Shown one piece after another: positions 35,522 through 44,713 of a stretch of DNA of 64,000 nt. The position numbers and the translations under genes are program-made. The stretch comes from Amycolatopsis marina (GTDB taxonomy: Bacteria > Actinomycetota > Actinomycetes > Mycobacteriales > Pseudonocardiaceae): positions 63,650 through 127,649 of the forward strand of contig NZ_FOKG01000011.1 in NCBI RefSeq assembly GCF_900111885.1, given 5' to 3'. Position 1 is the stretch's first letter, and every line of letters starts with the position of its first letter. A model generated the notes under the pieces. That model was not told where the DNA came from, did not search any database, and saw only the letters and a program-made list of their open reading frames with translations.

Positions 35522-35567
35522 GGCGATGTCCGGCACGCCGCTCGGCCGCCGCCTAGAGTGATTCATC

Positions 35568-36587
35568 ATGGGTGCACCACTGGATCCGGCGCGCACGCTG
35601 CGGTTGGTCGCTTTTCACCTGGAGAGAGCCGGTGAACCGACCTACCGGGTGCGCGCGTTCCGGCGTGCTGCCGCGACCGTTGAAGGGCTGCCCCAAGGTG
35701 AGCTCGGCGACCGGATCCGGGCGGGAACACTGACCGAACTGCCCGGCATCGGCAAGGTCACCGCCGCCGTGATCACCGAAGCAGCGAGCGGATCCGAGCC
35801 GGAGTACCTGCTGCGCGTTCAGGAACGCGCGGCCGAACCCGACGGCGGGCAACTGCGAGCGGCGCTCCGCGGCGACTGTCACACGCACTCCGACTGGTCC
35901 GACGGCGGTTCGCCCGTACGGGAGATGGCAGAGGCGGCACGAGAACTGGGCCACGACTGGATGGTGCTCACGGACCATTCGCCCCGGTTGACGATCGCCA
36001 GGGGCCTGTCCATCGAACGACTGCGCCAGCAGTTGGACCTCGTCGCCGAACTGAACACCACGCTCGCGCCATTCCGGATTCTCACTGGCATCGAGGTCGA
36101 CATCCTTGCCGACGGCACGCTCGACCAGGACCCGGACCTGCTCGCATCACTCGATCTGGTGGTCGCCAGCGTGCACTCGGCACTGCGGATGCCCGCCGGT
36201 GAGATGACCAGGCGAATGGTCAGTGCCGTCAGCGACCCGAACGTCGACGTGCTCGGCCACTGCACCGGCCGGATCGTCACCGGCAAACGTGGCCGACCGG
36301 AGTCCGCTTTCGACGCTGACACGGTCTTCCAGGCCTGTAAGGAAAACGGCGTCGCCTTGGAGATCAACTCGCGTCCGGAAAGGCAGGATCCGCCACACCG
36401 GCTGCTCCGGCTCGCTGCCGAGGCCGGCTGCCGATTCGCGATCAACAGCGATGCCCACGCTCCAGGACAGTTGGCCTGGCAGTCGTACGGCTGTGTGCGC
36501 GCCGCCGAGTGCGGTGTCGGCCCGGACCAGGTCATCAACACCTGGTCCGCCGACCGGCTGACACACTGGACGACAGCACGGCGGTAG
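35568..36587 (+). CDS. PHP-domain phosphoesterase with PolX-like helix-hairpin-helix N-terminus
   Basis: 339 residues. The N-terminal 95 residues match the HhH region of family X DNA polymerases ('YRVRAFRRAAATVEGLP', 'LTELPGIGKVTAAVITEA'), but no polymerase domain is present. A complete PHP domain follows with metal-binding 'DCHTHSDWSDGG', 'LTDHSP', 'GIEVDI', 'VVASVHS', 'DVLGHCTG' and 'INSDAH'. It may act in DNA repair as a 3' end-processing nuclease or phosphatase; the activity is inferred from PolX PHP domains. ATG start at 35568. Confidence 0.9.
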   Translation: MGAPLDPARTLRLVAFHLERAGEPTYRVRAFRRAAATVEGLPQGELGDRIRAGTLTELPGIGKVTAAVITEAASGSEPEYLLRVQERAAEPDGGQLRAALRGDCHTHSDWSDGGSPVREMAEAARELGHDWMVLTDHSPRLTIARGLSIERLRQQLDLVAELNTTLAPFRILTGIEVDILADGTLDQDPDLLASLDLVVASVHSALRMPAGEMTRRMVSAVSDPNVDVLGHCTGRIVTGKRGRPESAFDADTVFQACKENGVALEINSRPERQDPPHRLLRLAAEAGCRFAINSDAHAPGQLAWQSYGCVRAAECGVGPDQVINTWSADRLTHWTTARR

Positions 36588-36628
36588 GGAGCAGTAGCGC
36601 TTCCCCGCCGCCAGCTCGGACCGCGGGC

Positions 36629-37654
36629 TCAGAAGGCGAGGGCCAGTACGGCGCTGACGTAGATGGCGGCTAGCAGGATTCCGTCGAACCCGAGTCGCCA
36701 CCAGCCGCGCCGTTGTCTCACCAGCAGCCCGCCCAGCAGCACGGCGGTCATGAGCAGCGCCGCTGTGGTGAGGAACAGCTGGTCGGTGCCCGCGGCATGA
36801 TAGAGGCTGCCACCGCCGAAGGCCACGTCACCGACGACGAGGTTGAGCGCGTCGAGGCAGTTGCCGCCGATGACAGCGGCGACGGCGAGAGTCAGTGCAC
36901 CCCGGCGCACCGCCGCTATCGCGGCCACGGTCTCCGGCAGCGCATTGACCAGCCCCATGAACACACCGCCCACGAAGCCCGCGTTCAGGCCGGTGGCGAC
37001 AACGAGACTTTCCGCAGCTCGTGCGACCGCCCAGCCGCCGACCACGACCAACGCCGCGATACCGGCGAACTCCAGGCCCAACGAACCAGCGGTTCGGCTG
37101 CCGAACTCGTCCTGTTCCGCCGGGTGGTCGGCGCGCGTCTCCCGTGTCGGAACCGCCCGCCACATGGGCTCCTCCTGCGCCTGGATCAACCGGAGCCCAC
37201 CCAGGTAGAGCGCGACCATGACCAGCGACACCGGATGCAGACCCAGCACCGTGACCTCAGGGCTGAACGAACCCAGCAGCGCGGCACTGAGCAACACGAT
37301 CAGCAAGGTCCCGAACAGCAGGTTCTGTCCTGACGCGGCGGCGTGTTCCAGATTGACCCGCCGATACGTGAGATCGGCGGCCACGATCGCCAGGGTCTGC
37401 ACCGCGATCCCGCCGACCGCGTTGCTGTAGGCCAGCTCCGGCTGGCCGGCGGCGGCACTGACGCCGGTCATCACGATGCCGGACAGTGAGGTGACCAGGC
37501 CGAAGAACACCGCTCCGAAGAACGCCTCGCCCCAGCCCGTCCGGTCGGCCAGGGTGTCCCCGAGGCCGACCAGCCGAATGCTGAGCAACACGGTCAGGGC
37601 TCCCGCCGCCGCGAAGACGATGGCGGCCCAGCCCAGCGGCCAGATTCCGGTCAC
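36629..37654 (-). CDS. Na+/Ca2+ (cation/proton) exchanger family membrane protein
   Basis: 341 residues with about ten TM helices in two inverted halves. Alpha-repeat 1 contains 'VTSLSGIVMTGVSAAAGQPE' and 'NAVGG'; alpha-repeat 2 contains 'GLVNALPETVAAIAAVRRG' and 'VIGGNCLDALN', the NxxPE and GGN features of CaCA exchangers. The first repeat is less canonical (SLSG rather than xxPE), which may alter ion choice. A short acidic linker separates the halves ('RETRADHPAEQDEF'). Stands between convergent and co-directional neighbours without evident operon partners. Confidence 0.85.
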   Translation of the reverse strand: MTGIWPLGWAAIVFAAAGALTVLLSIRLVGLGDTLADRTGWGEAFFGAVFFGLVTSLSGIVMTGVSAAAGQPELAYSNAVGGIAVQTLAIVAADLTYRRVNLEHAAASGQNLLFGTLLIVLLSAALLGSFSPEVTVLGLHPVSLVMVALYLGGLRLIQAQEEPMWRAVPTRETRADHPAEQDEFGSRTAGSLGLEFAGIAALVVVGGWAVARAAESLVVATGLNAGFVGGVFMGLVNALPETVAAIAAVRRGALTLAVAAVIGGNCLDALNLVVGDVAFGGGSLYHAAGTDQLFLTTAALLMTAVLLGGLLVRQRRGWWRLGFDGILLAAIYVSAVLALAF

Positions 37655-37702
37655 GCAGCTCCCACTGCTCGCCGCGGCAATTCTGAATAGCTCATGATCT
37701 GG

Positions 37703-38779
37703 TCAGTGTCCCGCGGCCACGGAATCCTCGCAGCCCAGCGGTCGGCGTGCCTGGTGTGGTTCCAGCGTGACGTGCGCGGCCAGCGCGCGGAGAAAGTCGG
37801 GTGCGTCGAAGAGTTCGCCCGCGGAGGCGACCCCCGTCGTCCTCGTCTGTCCGCAGAGGATGCGGTGGACCGCTTCCACCGCGAGCGGTGCGCTGACGGC
37901 GTAGATGTCCTGGCCGCGGGCAATGGTGCGTCGTTCCACGTCACCGGACCGTACGATGACGTCCACGACAAAGGTCTGCGCCGACCGGCCGCGCTCGTCG
38001 ACGGCGACCGGCGCGGAGGCGTCCGAAGTGGATACTTCCCTGGCCGCGTCGGCCGTCATGTACGTGCATACCTCAGGAATGGACAGGTGACTGGGGATGG
38101 TGACGACGTCGGCCATGGTGAACTCGCCGATCACGGTCCGGACCCCCATCGGTGCGGGGAAGGGCCACTGCAGCGTCGGCGGGCTGTCATCCCGGTACTC
38201 CAGCCGCCCGCCGCTGTAGCGGACACGCCGGCCGGCGCGCCGCTGCCGGGAGACAATGCCCGCGGCGCGGGTTCCGGCCGTGGGATGCCAACTACTCAGC
38301 CCGTACGCGATGTGCGCCTCGTCAGCCGCCGTCCAGTCCCCCATGGTCGCGGTGGCAAGCAGGTCCCCGAGACCGCCGTAGAAGGCCATCGCGGGAAGCA
38401 CGACCGTGCCCGCGCCGCGAGCACGGTCCCCGAAGTGCGCGAACGTGTCGATGTTGGCTTCGATCTCGGCCGCCACATCCACATAGGGGATGCCGGCTCG
38501 TAGCGCCGCCTCGATCACCGGGGCCGCGGTGTCGGCGAACGGTCCGGCGCAGTTGATCACAGCCGCAGCACCGTTCAGCGCGCTGTACAGCGAGGCAGGG
38601 TCGTCGACCGAGGCCGGCCGCACATTGAACCCTGGAAAGGACTCCGCCAGCGCACGCAGTTTGCCCGCATCGCGCCCGGAGAGGAGGGGGACGAACCCAC
38701 GATCGACCAACTCGGCCGCGACAAACCGCCCCGTGTGCCCGTAGGCGCCGAACACCATTACTGGCTGACCCGATTCCAT
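37703..38779 (-). CDS. Saccharopine dehydrogenase-like NAD(P)-binding oxidoreductase
   Basis: 358 residues from ATG 38779, chosen for the GGGGAG ribosome site upstream. N-terminal Rossmann fold 'MVFGAYGHTGRFVAAELVDRG' and 'VINCAGPFADTAAPVIEAALRAGIPYVDVAAE' are typical of the saccharopine dehydrogenase/trans-acting enoyl reductase group. The substrate is unknown. A GlxA-type regulator is divergent with 100 bases between starts and is its likely controller. Confidence 0.88.
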   Translation of the reverse strand: MESGQPVMVFGAYGHTGRFVAAELVDRGFVPLLSGRDAGKLRALAESFPGFNVRPASVDDPASLYSALNGAAAVINCAGPFADTAAPVIEAALRAGIPYVDVAAEIEANIDTFAHFGDRARGAGTVVLPAMAFYGGLGDLLATATMGDWTAADEAHIAYGLSSWHPTAGTRAAGIVSRQRRAGRRVRYSGGRLEYRDDSPPTLQWPFPAPMGVRTVIGEFTMADVVTIPSHLSIPEVCTYMTADAAREVSTSDASAPVAVDERGRSAQTFVVDVIVRSGDVERRTIARGQDIYAVSAPLAVEAVHRILCGQTRTTGVASAGELFDAPDFLRALAAHVTLEPHQARRPLGCEDSVAAGH

Positions 38780-38879
38780 CAGTGCTCCCCAGTTGCCCGA
38801 ATATCTGCTGTGGACAGCCTGCCGACGTCGGCAACCCGCTGCCAGTGTCTGAAACGCCACGTCACGTACAATTTCGGAC

Positions 38880-39836
38880 ATGAGCACTGTCGCGCTGGCC
38901 GTTGCCGACGGAATGTTGCACTTCGAGGTGGCCGTGGCGTACGAGGTCTTCGGAACCGGTATTTCCGGCGCGGCCGACCCGTGGTACGACGTTTCCGTCT
39001 GCGGCTCGGGCTCCGTCCGGATCGGCCGGTTCCGGCTGGAGGCGGACTGCGGACTCGACCAGCTGGCACGGGCGGATACGGTGATCGTTCCCGCGTTGGC
39101 CGATGTCGACGATGATCCTCCCGCCGACCTGGTCGAGGCCGTGCGCGTCGCCCACGATGCGGGCGCCCGGGTCGCCTCCCTCTGCACCGGCGCGTTCGTC
39201 CTCGCCGCCGCCGGTCTGTTGAACGGTCGGCACGCGACCACTCACTGGGCCCATGCCGAAGCACTCGCCACCCGCTATCCCGGCGTGGAGGTCCACCCGG
39301 ACGTGCTCTACGTGGACAACGGCACCGTCCTCACCTCCGCGGGTAAGGCAGCCGCGATGGACCTTTGCCTGCACCTGGTCCGCTCCGACCACGGCTCGGC
39401 CGTCGCCAACGCCGTGGCCCGTCGTCTGGTCGTGCCCCCACACCGGGCCGGTGGCCAGGCGCAGTTCGTCACCGCCCCGGTGCCCGCAAAGGACACTCAT
39501 CCCCTCGCCGAGTTGATGCCCTGGGCGACCCGACGGCTCCACCAGCCGCTGACCGTCGAGGATCTGGCCCGCCGCGCGAACATGAGCTCGCGCAATCTGG
39601 GGCGCCACTTCAGGGCGGTGACCGGCACCACCCCACTGCAATGGCTGCTTACCCAGCGGATCCGCCGTGCCCAGGAACTGCTCGAGACCACCGGCGACAG
39701 TGTCGACACCATCGCCGAAGCCACTGGCATGGGCACCGCCACGACGCTGCGTCGGCACTTCAATCGCACCGTCGGTGTGCCCCCGGACGCCTACCGCCGC
39801 ACCTTCCGCGGCCACAACCAAATGCTCAGCCCGTGA
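38880..39836 (+). CDS. GlxA-type AraC-family regulator (DJ-1/PfpI domain plus HTH)
   Basis: 318 residues. The N-terminal DJ-1/PfpI-like domain (1 to about 175) has the nucleophile-elbow sequence 'VASLCTGAFVLAAAGLLNGRHATTHW'. The C-terminal double HTH (about 215-310, 'LTVEDLARRANMSSRNLGRHFRAVTG' and 'IAEATGMGTATTLRRHF') is AraC type. GlxA-like regulators respond to metabolites; the effector is unknown. Divergent from the saccharopine dehydrogenase-like gene. Its 3' end overlaps the receptor gene on the other strand by 11 bases. Confidence 0.92.
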   Translation: MSTVALAVADGMLHFEVAVAYEVFGTGISGAADPWYDVSVCGSGSVRIGRFRLEADCGLDQLARADTVIVPALADVDDDPPADLVEAVRVAHDAGARVASLCTGAFVLAAAGLLNGRHATTHWAHAEALATRYPGVEVHPDVLYVDNGTVLTSAGKAAAMDLCLHLVRSDHGSAVANAVARRLVVPPHRAGGQAQFVTAPVPAKDTHPLAELMPWATRRLHQPLTVEDLARRANMSSRNLGRHFRAVTGTTPLQWLLTQRIRRAQELLETTGDSVDTIAEATGMGTATTLRRHFNRTVGVPPDAYRRTFRGHNQMLSP

Positions 39837-41358
39837 CGTGGTAGAGCTCGCCGGTCTGCCGCGAAGGGCTGCCCGGTGCGCGGGGATAGGCAAGTACCGG
39901 CACCGGTTTACCCAGTGGTGTCCCCGCACCGGTTGCCTGCTTGCTGAAGCTGAGTTCGCCACTGGCACCCTGCACGGAGTACAGCGTGTTGATATTGAGC
40001 AGTTGTGCCCGCACATCGTCGGCCGTCGGCGCCGATGCCGATCCCAGCGGGGCGGCGATCCGCACGGCCTGCGCGGCGGTCAGCAGCGCGTCGTGCATCA
40101 TGATGGCACCGCCGTCGTCCAGGTGTTCCTCGGCGAACTGGGCAAGCTGGAACGCCCTGCGGAAGTCGCCGTAGTGTTCTGGCGTGCCTTCCGCCGCCGG
40201 GTTCGCCCGCCAGCCCTCGGCATCCACCGTAGACGCCGAAAGCACCGTGATCTTCGCTTCGGCCAGCTGATCTTCCTGCCCTTTGAGCAGTGCACCGAGT
40301 TCCAGGCCCGCCGTCAGGATGACCAGCGGAGTGTCAGCGCACGTGCGGAACTCGAGCGACTCGATGAACGCCCCGAGGTCCACTTCCCTCCCAGCGAAGA
40401 GAACGGCCTGCAACCTCTGCGCCGCGGAGGCACAGATGTTGGCCCTGACGTTGCCGAAGAGGTTCACATCCCCGCCTGCGCCACCGGTGCTGCCGGTGAA
40501 CTGCTGGGTGGGAAACTCCATGATCTCGGCCATCTGCCGTTCGAACTCCTCCTCGAGGGAACGGGTGTAGAGATCGGCCCCGGAGTCCGAGTTGGCGTCC
40601 CGGACCATGATGGTCGAATCGATACCGGCGGCGTCCGCATGGCGTCGCAACGCCTCCACGTAGTGCCGATTGCTCGGCGAGGTCTTGATCAGACCCGGAA
40701 TATGCTCGTACTCCAGATCGTCGGCGGTCAGATAGGCGCCGACCATCGGGATGTCGTTGGCCGACAACTGCTCGGCCTGCCACTTCGTTCGTTCGGTGCT
40801 CACGCCCAGCCCGATCACCGCCACGAGTGGGTTCTCCTGGTCGCGCAGATCCACGAGCTGCTCGACAACGCGACGGGAATGCTCATCACTGGTTCCGGAG
40901 TTGGCGAGGACCAACTCGATCTGCGGATTCGGATCGCCGGACACCGGCTCGGTGTTCACCCGCCGCAGCGCCGTGTAGGCGCCCTCGAGACGGTTTCGCA
41001 CCTGTGCGATGGGGAGACCGCTGTCGTCGCTCGGCGTCAGTGGATCCAGCAGGGCAACGGTGACGTATGCGGGTGCTTCGCGACGGACCCTGGCGTTCTC
41101 CTCTTCCAGCTTTCCCTGGACGTCCGCGAGGTCGGAATGGAACACATAGGAACCATCGGTTACACCAACGCACTCCCCATCGAGTTCCGTCACCCCAGAA
41201 CCGAACGATCCACAGACACTGAGCAGAGTGACACCGCCCCAGATGCCACTGCCGATCAGTACCAGCACCGCGCCGAGCACGACCAGCCGTCGCCGACGGC
41301 GACGTCTGCGCACGGTCCACGTCTCCGGCGGGACTATTCCGCGCATTCCGTCCGTCAC
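39826..41358 (-). CDS. Membrane-anchored periplasmic-binding-protein-like receptor (LivJ/ANF type)
   Basis: 510 residues from GTG 41358, chosen because GGGAGG lies 6-11 bases upstream. A short cytoplasmic tail ends in eight consecutive arginines, then one TM helix (about 24-46). The rest is extracytoplasmic with the two-lobe type I binding-protein pattern: 'YVTVALLDPLTPSDDSG', 'VAVIGLGVSTERTKWQAEQL', 'IPMVGAYLTADDLE', 'LIKTSPSNRHYVEALRRHADAAG' and later 'FRRAFQLAQFAEEHLDDGGAIMMHDALLTAAQAVR'. It lacks a cleavable lipoprotein signal and no ABC permease is nearby, so it is probably a sensor and not a transport component. Second gene after the P-loop ATPase. Confidence 0.82.
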   Translation of the reverse strand: MTDGMRGIVPPETWTVRRRRRRRRLVVLGAVLVLIGSGIWGGVTLLSVCGSFGSGVTELDGECVGVTDGSYVFHSDLADVQGKLEEENARVRREAPAYVTVALLDPLTPSDDSGLPIAQVRNRLEGAYTALRRVNTEPVSGDPNPQIELVLANSGTSDEHSRRVVEQLVDLRDQENPLVAVIGLGVSTERTKWQAEQLSANDIPMVGAYLTADDLEYEHIPGLIKTSPSNRHYVEALRRHADAAGIDSTIMVRDANSDSGADLYTRSLEEEFERQMAEIMEFPTQQFTGSTGGAGGDVNLFGNVRANICASAAQRLQAVLFAGREVDLGAFIESLEFRTCADTPLVILTAGLELGALLKGQEDQLAEAKITVLSASTVDAEGWRANPAAEGTPEHYGDFRRAFQLAQFAEEHLDDGGAIMMHDALLTAAQAVRIAAPLGSASAPTADDVRAQLLNINTLYSVQGASGELSFSKQATGAGTPLGKPVPVLAYPRAPGSPSRQTGELYHVTG

Positions 41359-41416
41359 TCGTTCCTCCCTTGTGGACCTCGAAAGCGGTGATGCGTCCGT
41401 CCGGGGATGCTTGGCA

Positions 41417-43393
41417 TCAGTCCCACCACTCCGCCTCACGGCGGTGCTGCCGCGAGGCCTCGAGGAACACCGCGTGCGGACCGCCGGGACACAACCGGGA
41501 CACGTCGGAGTAGTCGTCCGCGATCTGCAGATGCAAGTCGCGGCACCGGCTGTCGGTGAACGGGTTGGCCGCGATCTGCAACGCCACAACGAGCCGGGCC
41601 ATCGAGGCCAACGGCTGCTCGACGTCGGCCGAGGCGACCGTCTCCCGCACCTGCTCGATCGGGGCCGAACTCCCGCGTGGCACGTACGGCGCCTCGGTCA
41701 CCGACGTGAGCAACGTGAACCAGGAACCACTGTCGAGCTCATCCAGCCGTTGCCGCAGTCGCCCTGTCACGAAGGCCACTTCACCATCCGCCAACGCGTG
41801 ATGGAGGTCGCCGGCCTCGTCTGCTGCCGCCCGGCAGGCAAGCCGCAGCCTGGCGTGCGCGCCGGACCAGCTCACCGGAAACCCGTCGGCTCGTGTGGCC
41901 AGCCTGCGCGCCAGTAGCCGGCGCAGAAGTACCACTCCCGCTGACTCTTCTTCGGGCCACAGGATCGGGTCGAGCACCTCCTCATACCCGGCCTGGCCAC
42001 TCACCAAAAGGCCGTCCTGCCCGGCCAGCAGGAGGGCGTACTCCCTGTCGCGCGCGGCCGCGCAGGTTTCGAGGTCTCGCAGCGACGCGTCCGACATGCC
42101 GACCAGCAGCCGATCCAGCAGCTGTTGCTCCACAGTGGATGAACGGATGGTGCTTGTGGACGTGTCGGCGAACCCGAGTATCGCCTCGGGATCGATCCAC
42201 TTCTCCGGTGGCATCCTCACGATGGCATCCAGCACGATGCTGGTGGATGCCGGGTGCCCGCCGGTGACCCGATGCAACATGCGCGTGATCCGCTCGTTGA
42301 CCCCCCAGGCCAGCGCCACGTCGGCGATCGCGCGGCCCACTTCGTCCAGAGACAGTTCACGGAGCCGGTACCGCAGCCACCAGGAACGTGACCACTCGGC
42401 GTCGCGGACGTCGTTCGTGTGCCGGAGTTCTTCGGCGTCCACCGATGCCTGGTCGCTGTCGGCGACGTCGGTGAGCAGGCCACCGCGGCTGGTTGCCACG
42501 ACGGTCAACGGGTCGGCGTCCTCCTGTTCGCCCGCGGCCCGCTGACGTCGTGCGCGGACAAGTTGGTGCAGGAACCGGCGGCCCAGCTCGTTGTCGGCGT
42601 TGTCGAGCAGCACCACGCAGTTGAGCGTGCGCTCGTCGGCCCGTCGGCCACGCCCGAACTCCGCACGCAGATCAGCCAGGAACGCGGCCCACAGCAGTTC
42701 GTCGATCCGTTGCCTGTTGTCCTCGGACGCGTAGTCGGTGGCCCACCTGTTGAGGTCGACCAGGACGTCGATCGGATCGTTGAGCAGGCCGAGATCGCGG
42801 TGGCCGTACCAGTTCTGATAAGCGCCCAGCACGAGCCTGCGCCCGGGGGACAGCCCGGCCATCCACTCCAGTCCGAGTTCGAGCAGCCGCGCCGGTGGCT
42901 TGACCGGCACTCCTGCGCTGGTGCCCATGTTGACCAGCACACTGCCAGCGGTTTCGACGAGGAACTCGCGGATGGCATCGAATCCACGGTGCCGCTGCAA
43001 CGCTTCGACCACCTCCTGCCGAGCCCGGTTGTGGTCGGTCAGGTCCAGATCCAACGACATGACCAGCTGTCCGACGATGAATCGCGGAAACTGCAATGCG
43101 TCGTAACGCGGGTACTTCCGGCTGAGATCGAACGCGATCGCGGACAACAACTGGGAAACAGAAGCATGGCGATTGCTCTCGACGTCCACGTTCGCGTGCG
43201 GGACCCGCTGATCGAGCAACGCGACCAGCGCGTTCAGCAGTGCGGTCTTGCCCGCGCCCCGAAAGCCCTCCACCACCAGGACCGGAAACCAACCGCTGCG
43301 CAATCCGCCCTGCTGGTCCTCCCTCGTCATGAACTCGCGGACGAGTTCGATCACGTCCTTCAAGCCGTACACCCGACTGCTGCCGACCGACAC
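41417..43393 (-). CDS. Large P-loop ATPase (STAND-like) partnered with the receptor
   Basis: 658 residues from GTG 43393, which has TGGAGGTG upstream; a GTG at 43426 would add 11 residues. Walker A 'VVEGFRGAGKTALLNALVALL' is near residues 38-58, and Walker B-like 'NCVVLLDNADNE' near 255-266. A winged-helix-like region follows ('LRELSLDEVGRAIADVALAWGVNERI', 'HRVTGGHPASTSIVLDAI'), as in STAND/AAA NTPases, then a helical C-terminal half. No TM segment, so cytoplasmic. The receptor gene follows after 58 bases on the same strand, so the ATPase probably converts the receptor's ligand state into a cytoplasmic signal. No known family name recognised. Confidence 0.75.
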   Translation of the reverse strand: MSVGSSRVYGLKDVIELVREFMTREDQQGGLRSGWFPVLVVEGFRGAGKTALLNALVALLDQRVPHANVDVESNRHASVSQLLSAIAFDLSRKYPRYDALQFPRFIVGQLVMSLDLDLTDHNRARQEVVEALQRHRGFDAIREFLVETAGSVLVNMGTSAGVPVKPPARLLELGLEWMAGLSPGRRLVLGAYQNWYGHRDLGLLNDPIDVLVDLNRWATDYASEDNRQRIDELLWAAFLADLRAEFGRGRRADERTLNCVVLLDNADNELGRRFLHQLVRARRQRAAGEQEDADPLTVVATSRGGLLTDVADSDQASVDAEELRHTNDVRDAEWSRSWWLRYRLRELSLDEVGRAIADVALAWGVNERITRMLHRVTGGHPASTSIVLDAIVRMPPEKWIDPEAILGFADTSTSTIRSSTVEQQLLDRLLVGMSDASLRDLETCAAARDREYALLLAGQDGLLVSGQAGYEEVLDPILWPEEESAGVVLLRRLLARRLATRADGFPVSWSGAHARLRLACRAAADEAGDLHHALADGEVAFVTGRLRQRLDELDSGSWFTLLTSVTEAPYVPRGSSAPIEQVRETVASADVEQPLASMARLVVALQIAANPFTDSRCRDLHLQIADDYSDVSRLCPGGPHAVFLEASRQHRREAEWWD

Positions 43394-43819
43394 GCGGCCA
43401 CACCTCCAGCGAGCGTGACGAGTCACTTCCCCAGCACGCCCGGGGTCTCATCGTCCCGGAACGCGGCCCCGCCTCCACACGACGCCGAGGACTTCGTCAC
43501 TTCTCTGATTGGTCGGGCAGTTTAGTCAGCAGAGCGCGCGGATGTGGGATCTCGGCGGGAACAGCGCCGTACTCCACCGAGGAATACCGCCTCCGATCCG
43601 GCGACTGGACTGGAAATTGTTCGCCTGTTCGGCGGTAGCATCACCCAATATCGTCACTGATCGCACCAAGAACGGGCTGAATTTCGGCGCAAATGGAAGC
43701 AAGGCCGAGCAATGTTGCCGTTGGGTAACAATGGCGCCCGGCGACCCATCGGGCAATGATGGCTCCTTTGTGGACACTCCTTCATCTGTTAACGGGAATT
43801 GCGCAACTCGAAGGCGGGT
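43394..43819. other. Gene-free stretch upstream of the P-loop ATPase
   Basis: No convincing reading frame. On the minus strand it carries several GGAG-containing, short-period blocks just after the hydrolase stop (43740-43800), resembling dispersed non-coding intergenic repeats seen in some Pseudonocardiaceae; this likeness is an impression only. The promoter of the ATPase-receptor operon should lie here. Confidence 0.5.
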
Positions 43820-44713
43820 TCAGCCGACCCGGAGCAGCCAGTCGCGCAGCACCTCGGCGGTGCGCTCGGGCTGGTCCTCCGCGGTGTAGGTGTAGGAATC
43901 GGCGATGGTGCGCAGCTCGGTGCCGAGCTTGCCTGCGTAGCGCAGTCCGTGGTCGAGCGGGAACACGCGGTCCTCCGCGGCCCACGCACACAGCACGGGC
44001 TTCGTGAAGCGGCGCTGCAGGACCTCGGCGGCGCGGCGGCTGAAGTCGTTGGACACGCCGCCGATCGCCTTGCGGCCGTCGAACCGGATCGCCGCCCTGG
44101 TCAGAACGGGCCGCACGTAGCCGTGCATGACCTGTCGGTCGATCGGGTACTTGGCCAGCCGGCCGTAGGTGTTGCGCCATCGCCAACTCGAGGGCAGCCG
44201 GAGGATTTGGTAGAGCCCGTGATGGGTGAGCGGAGTGCCGGCAGCGGCCTTCAACAGGCCGAACCCGCCCGGTCCCGGCGGCCAAGAGCACCACGGCGTC
44301 TCACAGGAGTTCAGTACGAGCCTGCCGAGCCGCCGGGGGCGTTCGGCCGCGGCGATTTGACTGTAGGCACCACCGGAGTCGTTGCCGATGAGGGTGACAT
44401 CGCACAGGTCCAGCACGTCGAGCAGATCTCCGATGAGACCCGCGATGCCGGGTGGGGTCAGATCGGCCCCGCGCGGCATGGGCACGATGTGTGAGCCGAG
44501 CGGCCAGTCCGGTGTGATGCAGCGAAAGCGATCCGCCAGCAGCGGAACGAGTTTGCGCCAGATATTGGCGTTCACCAGGTAGCCATGCACGAAAACGAGC
44601 ACCGGTCCTTCGCCGGCCTCGTGGTATCGGATCGCCCCTTTCGGCAGGCGCACCTCGTGCGCGGTGCCAAGTCGAGCGTCGCGCCACAGTTCCGGGCTCC
44701 CCGTCTCGGTCAA
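43820..44713 (-). CDS. Alpha/beta-hydrolase with aspartate at the nucleophile position (dehalogenase-like)
   Basis: 297 residues. Oxyanion motif 'VFVHGYLVNANIWRKL' near residue 40. The nucleophile elbow reads 'LIGNDSGGAYS', G-N-D-S-G, which places Asp where esterases have Ser; this is the haloalkane dehalogenase/epoxide hydrolase arrangement. An acid near 'AWAAEDRVFP' and a late His (in the C-terminal region) would complete the triad, but the His is not obvious ('SYTYTAEDQPER'). The substrate is unknown. Four-base overlap with the gene upstream places it last in a TetR-controlled operon. Confidence 0.85.
   Translation of the reverse strand: MTETGSPELWRDARLGTAHEVRLPKGAIRYHEAGEGPVLVFVHGYLVNANIWRKLVPLLADRFRCITPDWPLGSHIVPMPRGADLTPPGIAGLIGDLLDVLDLCDVTLIGNDSGGAYSQIAAAERPRRLGRLVLNSCETPWCSWPPGPGGFGLLKAAAGTPLTHHGLYQILRLPSSWRWRNTYGRLAKYPIDRQVMHGYVRPVLTRAAIRFDGRKAIGGVSNDFSRRAAEVLQRRFTKPVLCAWAAEDRVFPLDHGLRYAGKLGTELRTIADSYTYTAEDQPERTAEVLRDWLLRVG

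Noticed and set aside
39826..41358. Receptor gene read as the substrate-binding part of an amino-acid ABC transporter.
   Set aside because: No lipobox, an uncleaved TM with a poly-Arg cytoplasmic stub, and no permease or ABC ATPase genes nearby; the partner ATPase lacks ABC signature motifs.
43509..43889. 126-codon plus-strand frame in the gap before the hydrolase end.
   Set aside because: No start signal, composition unlike neighbouring genes, and it runs into the hydrolase gene in antisense.
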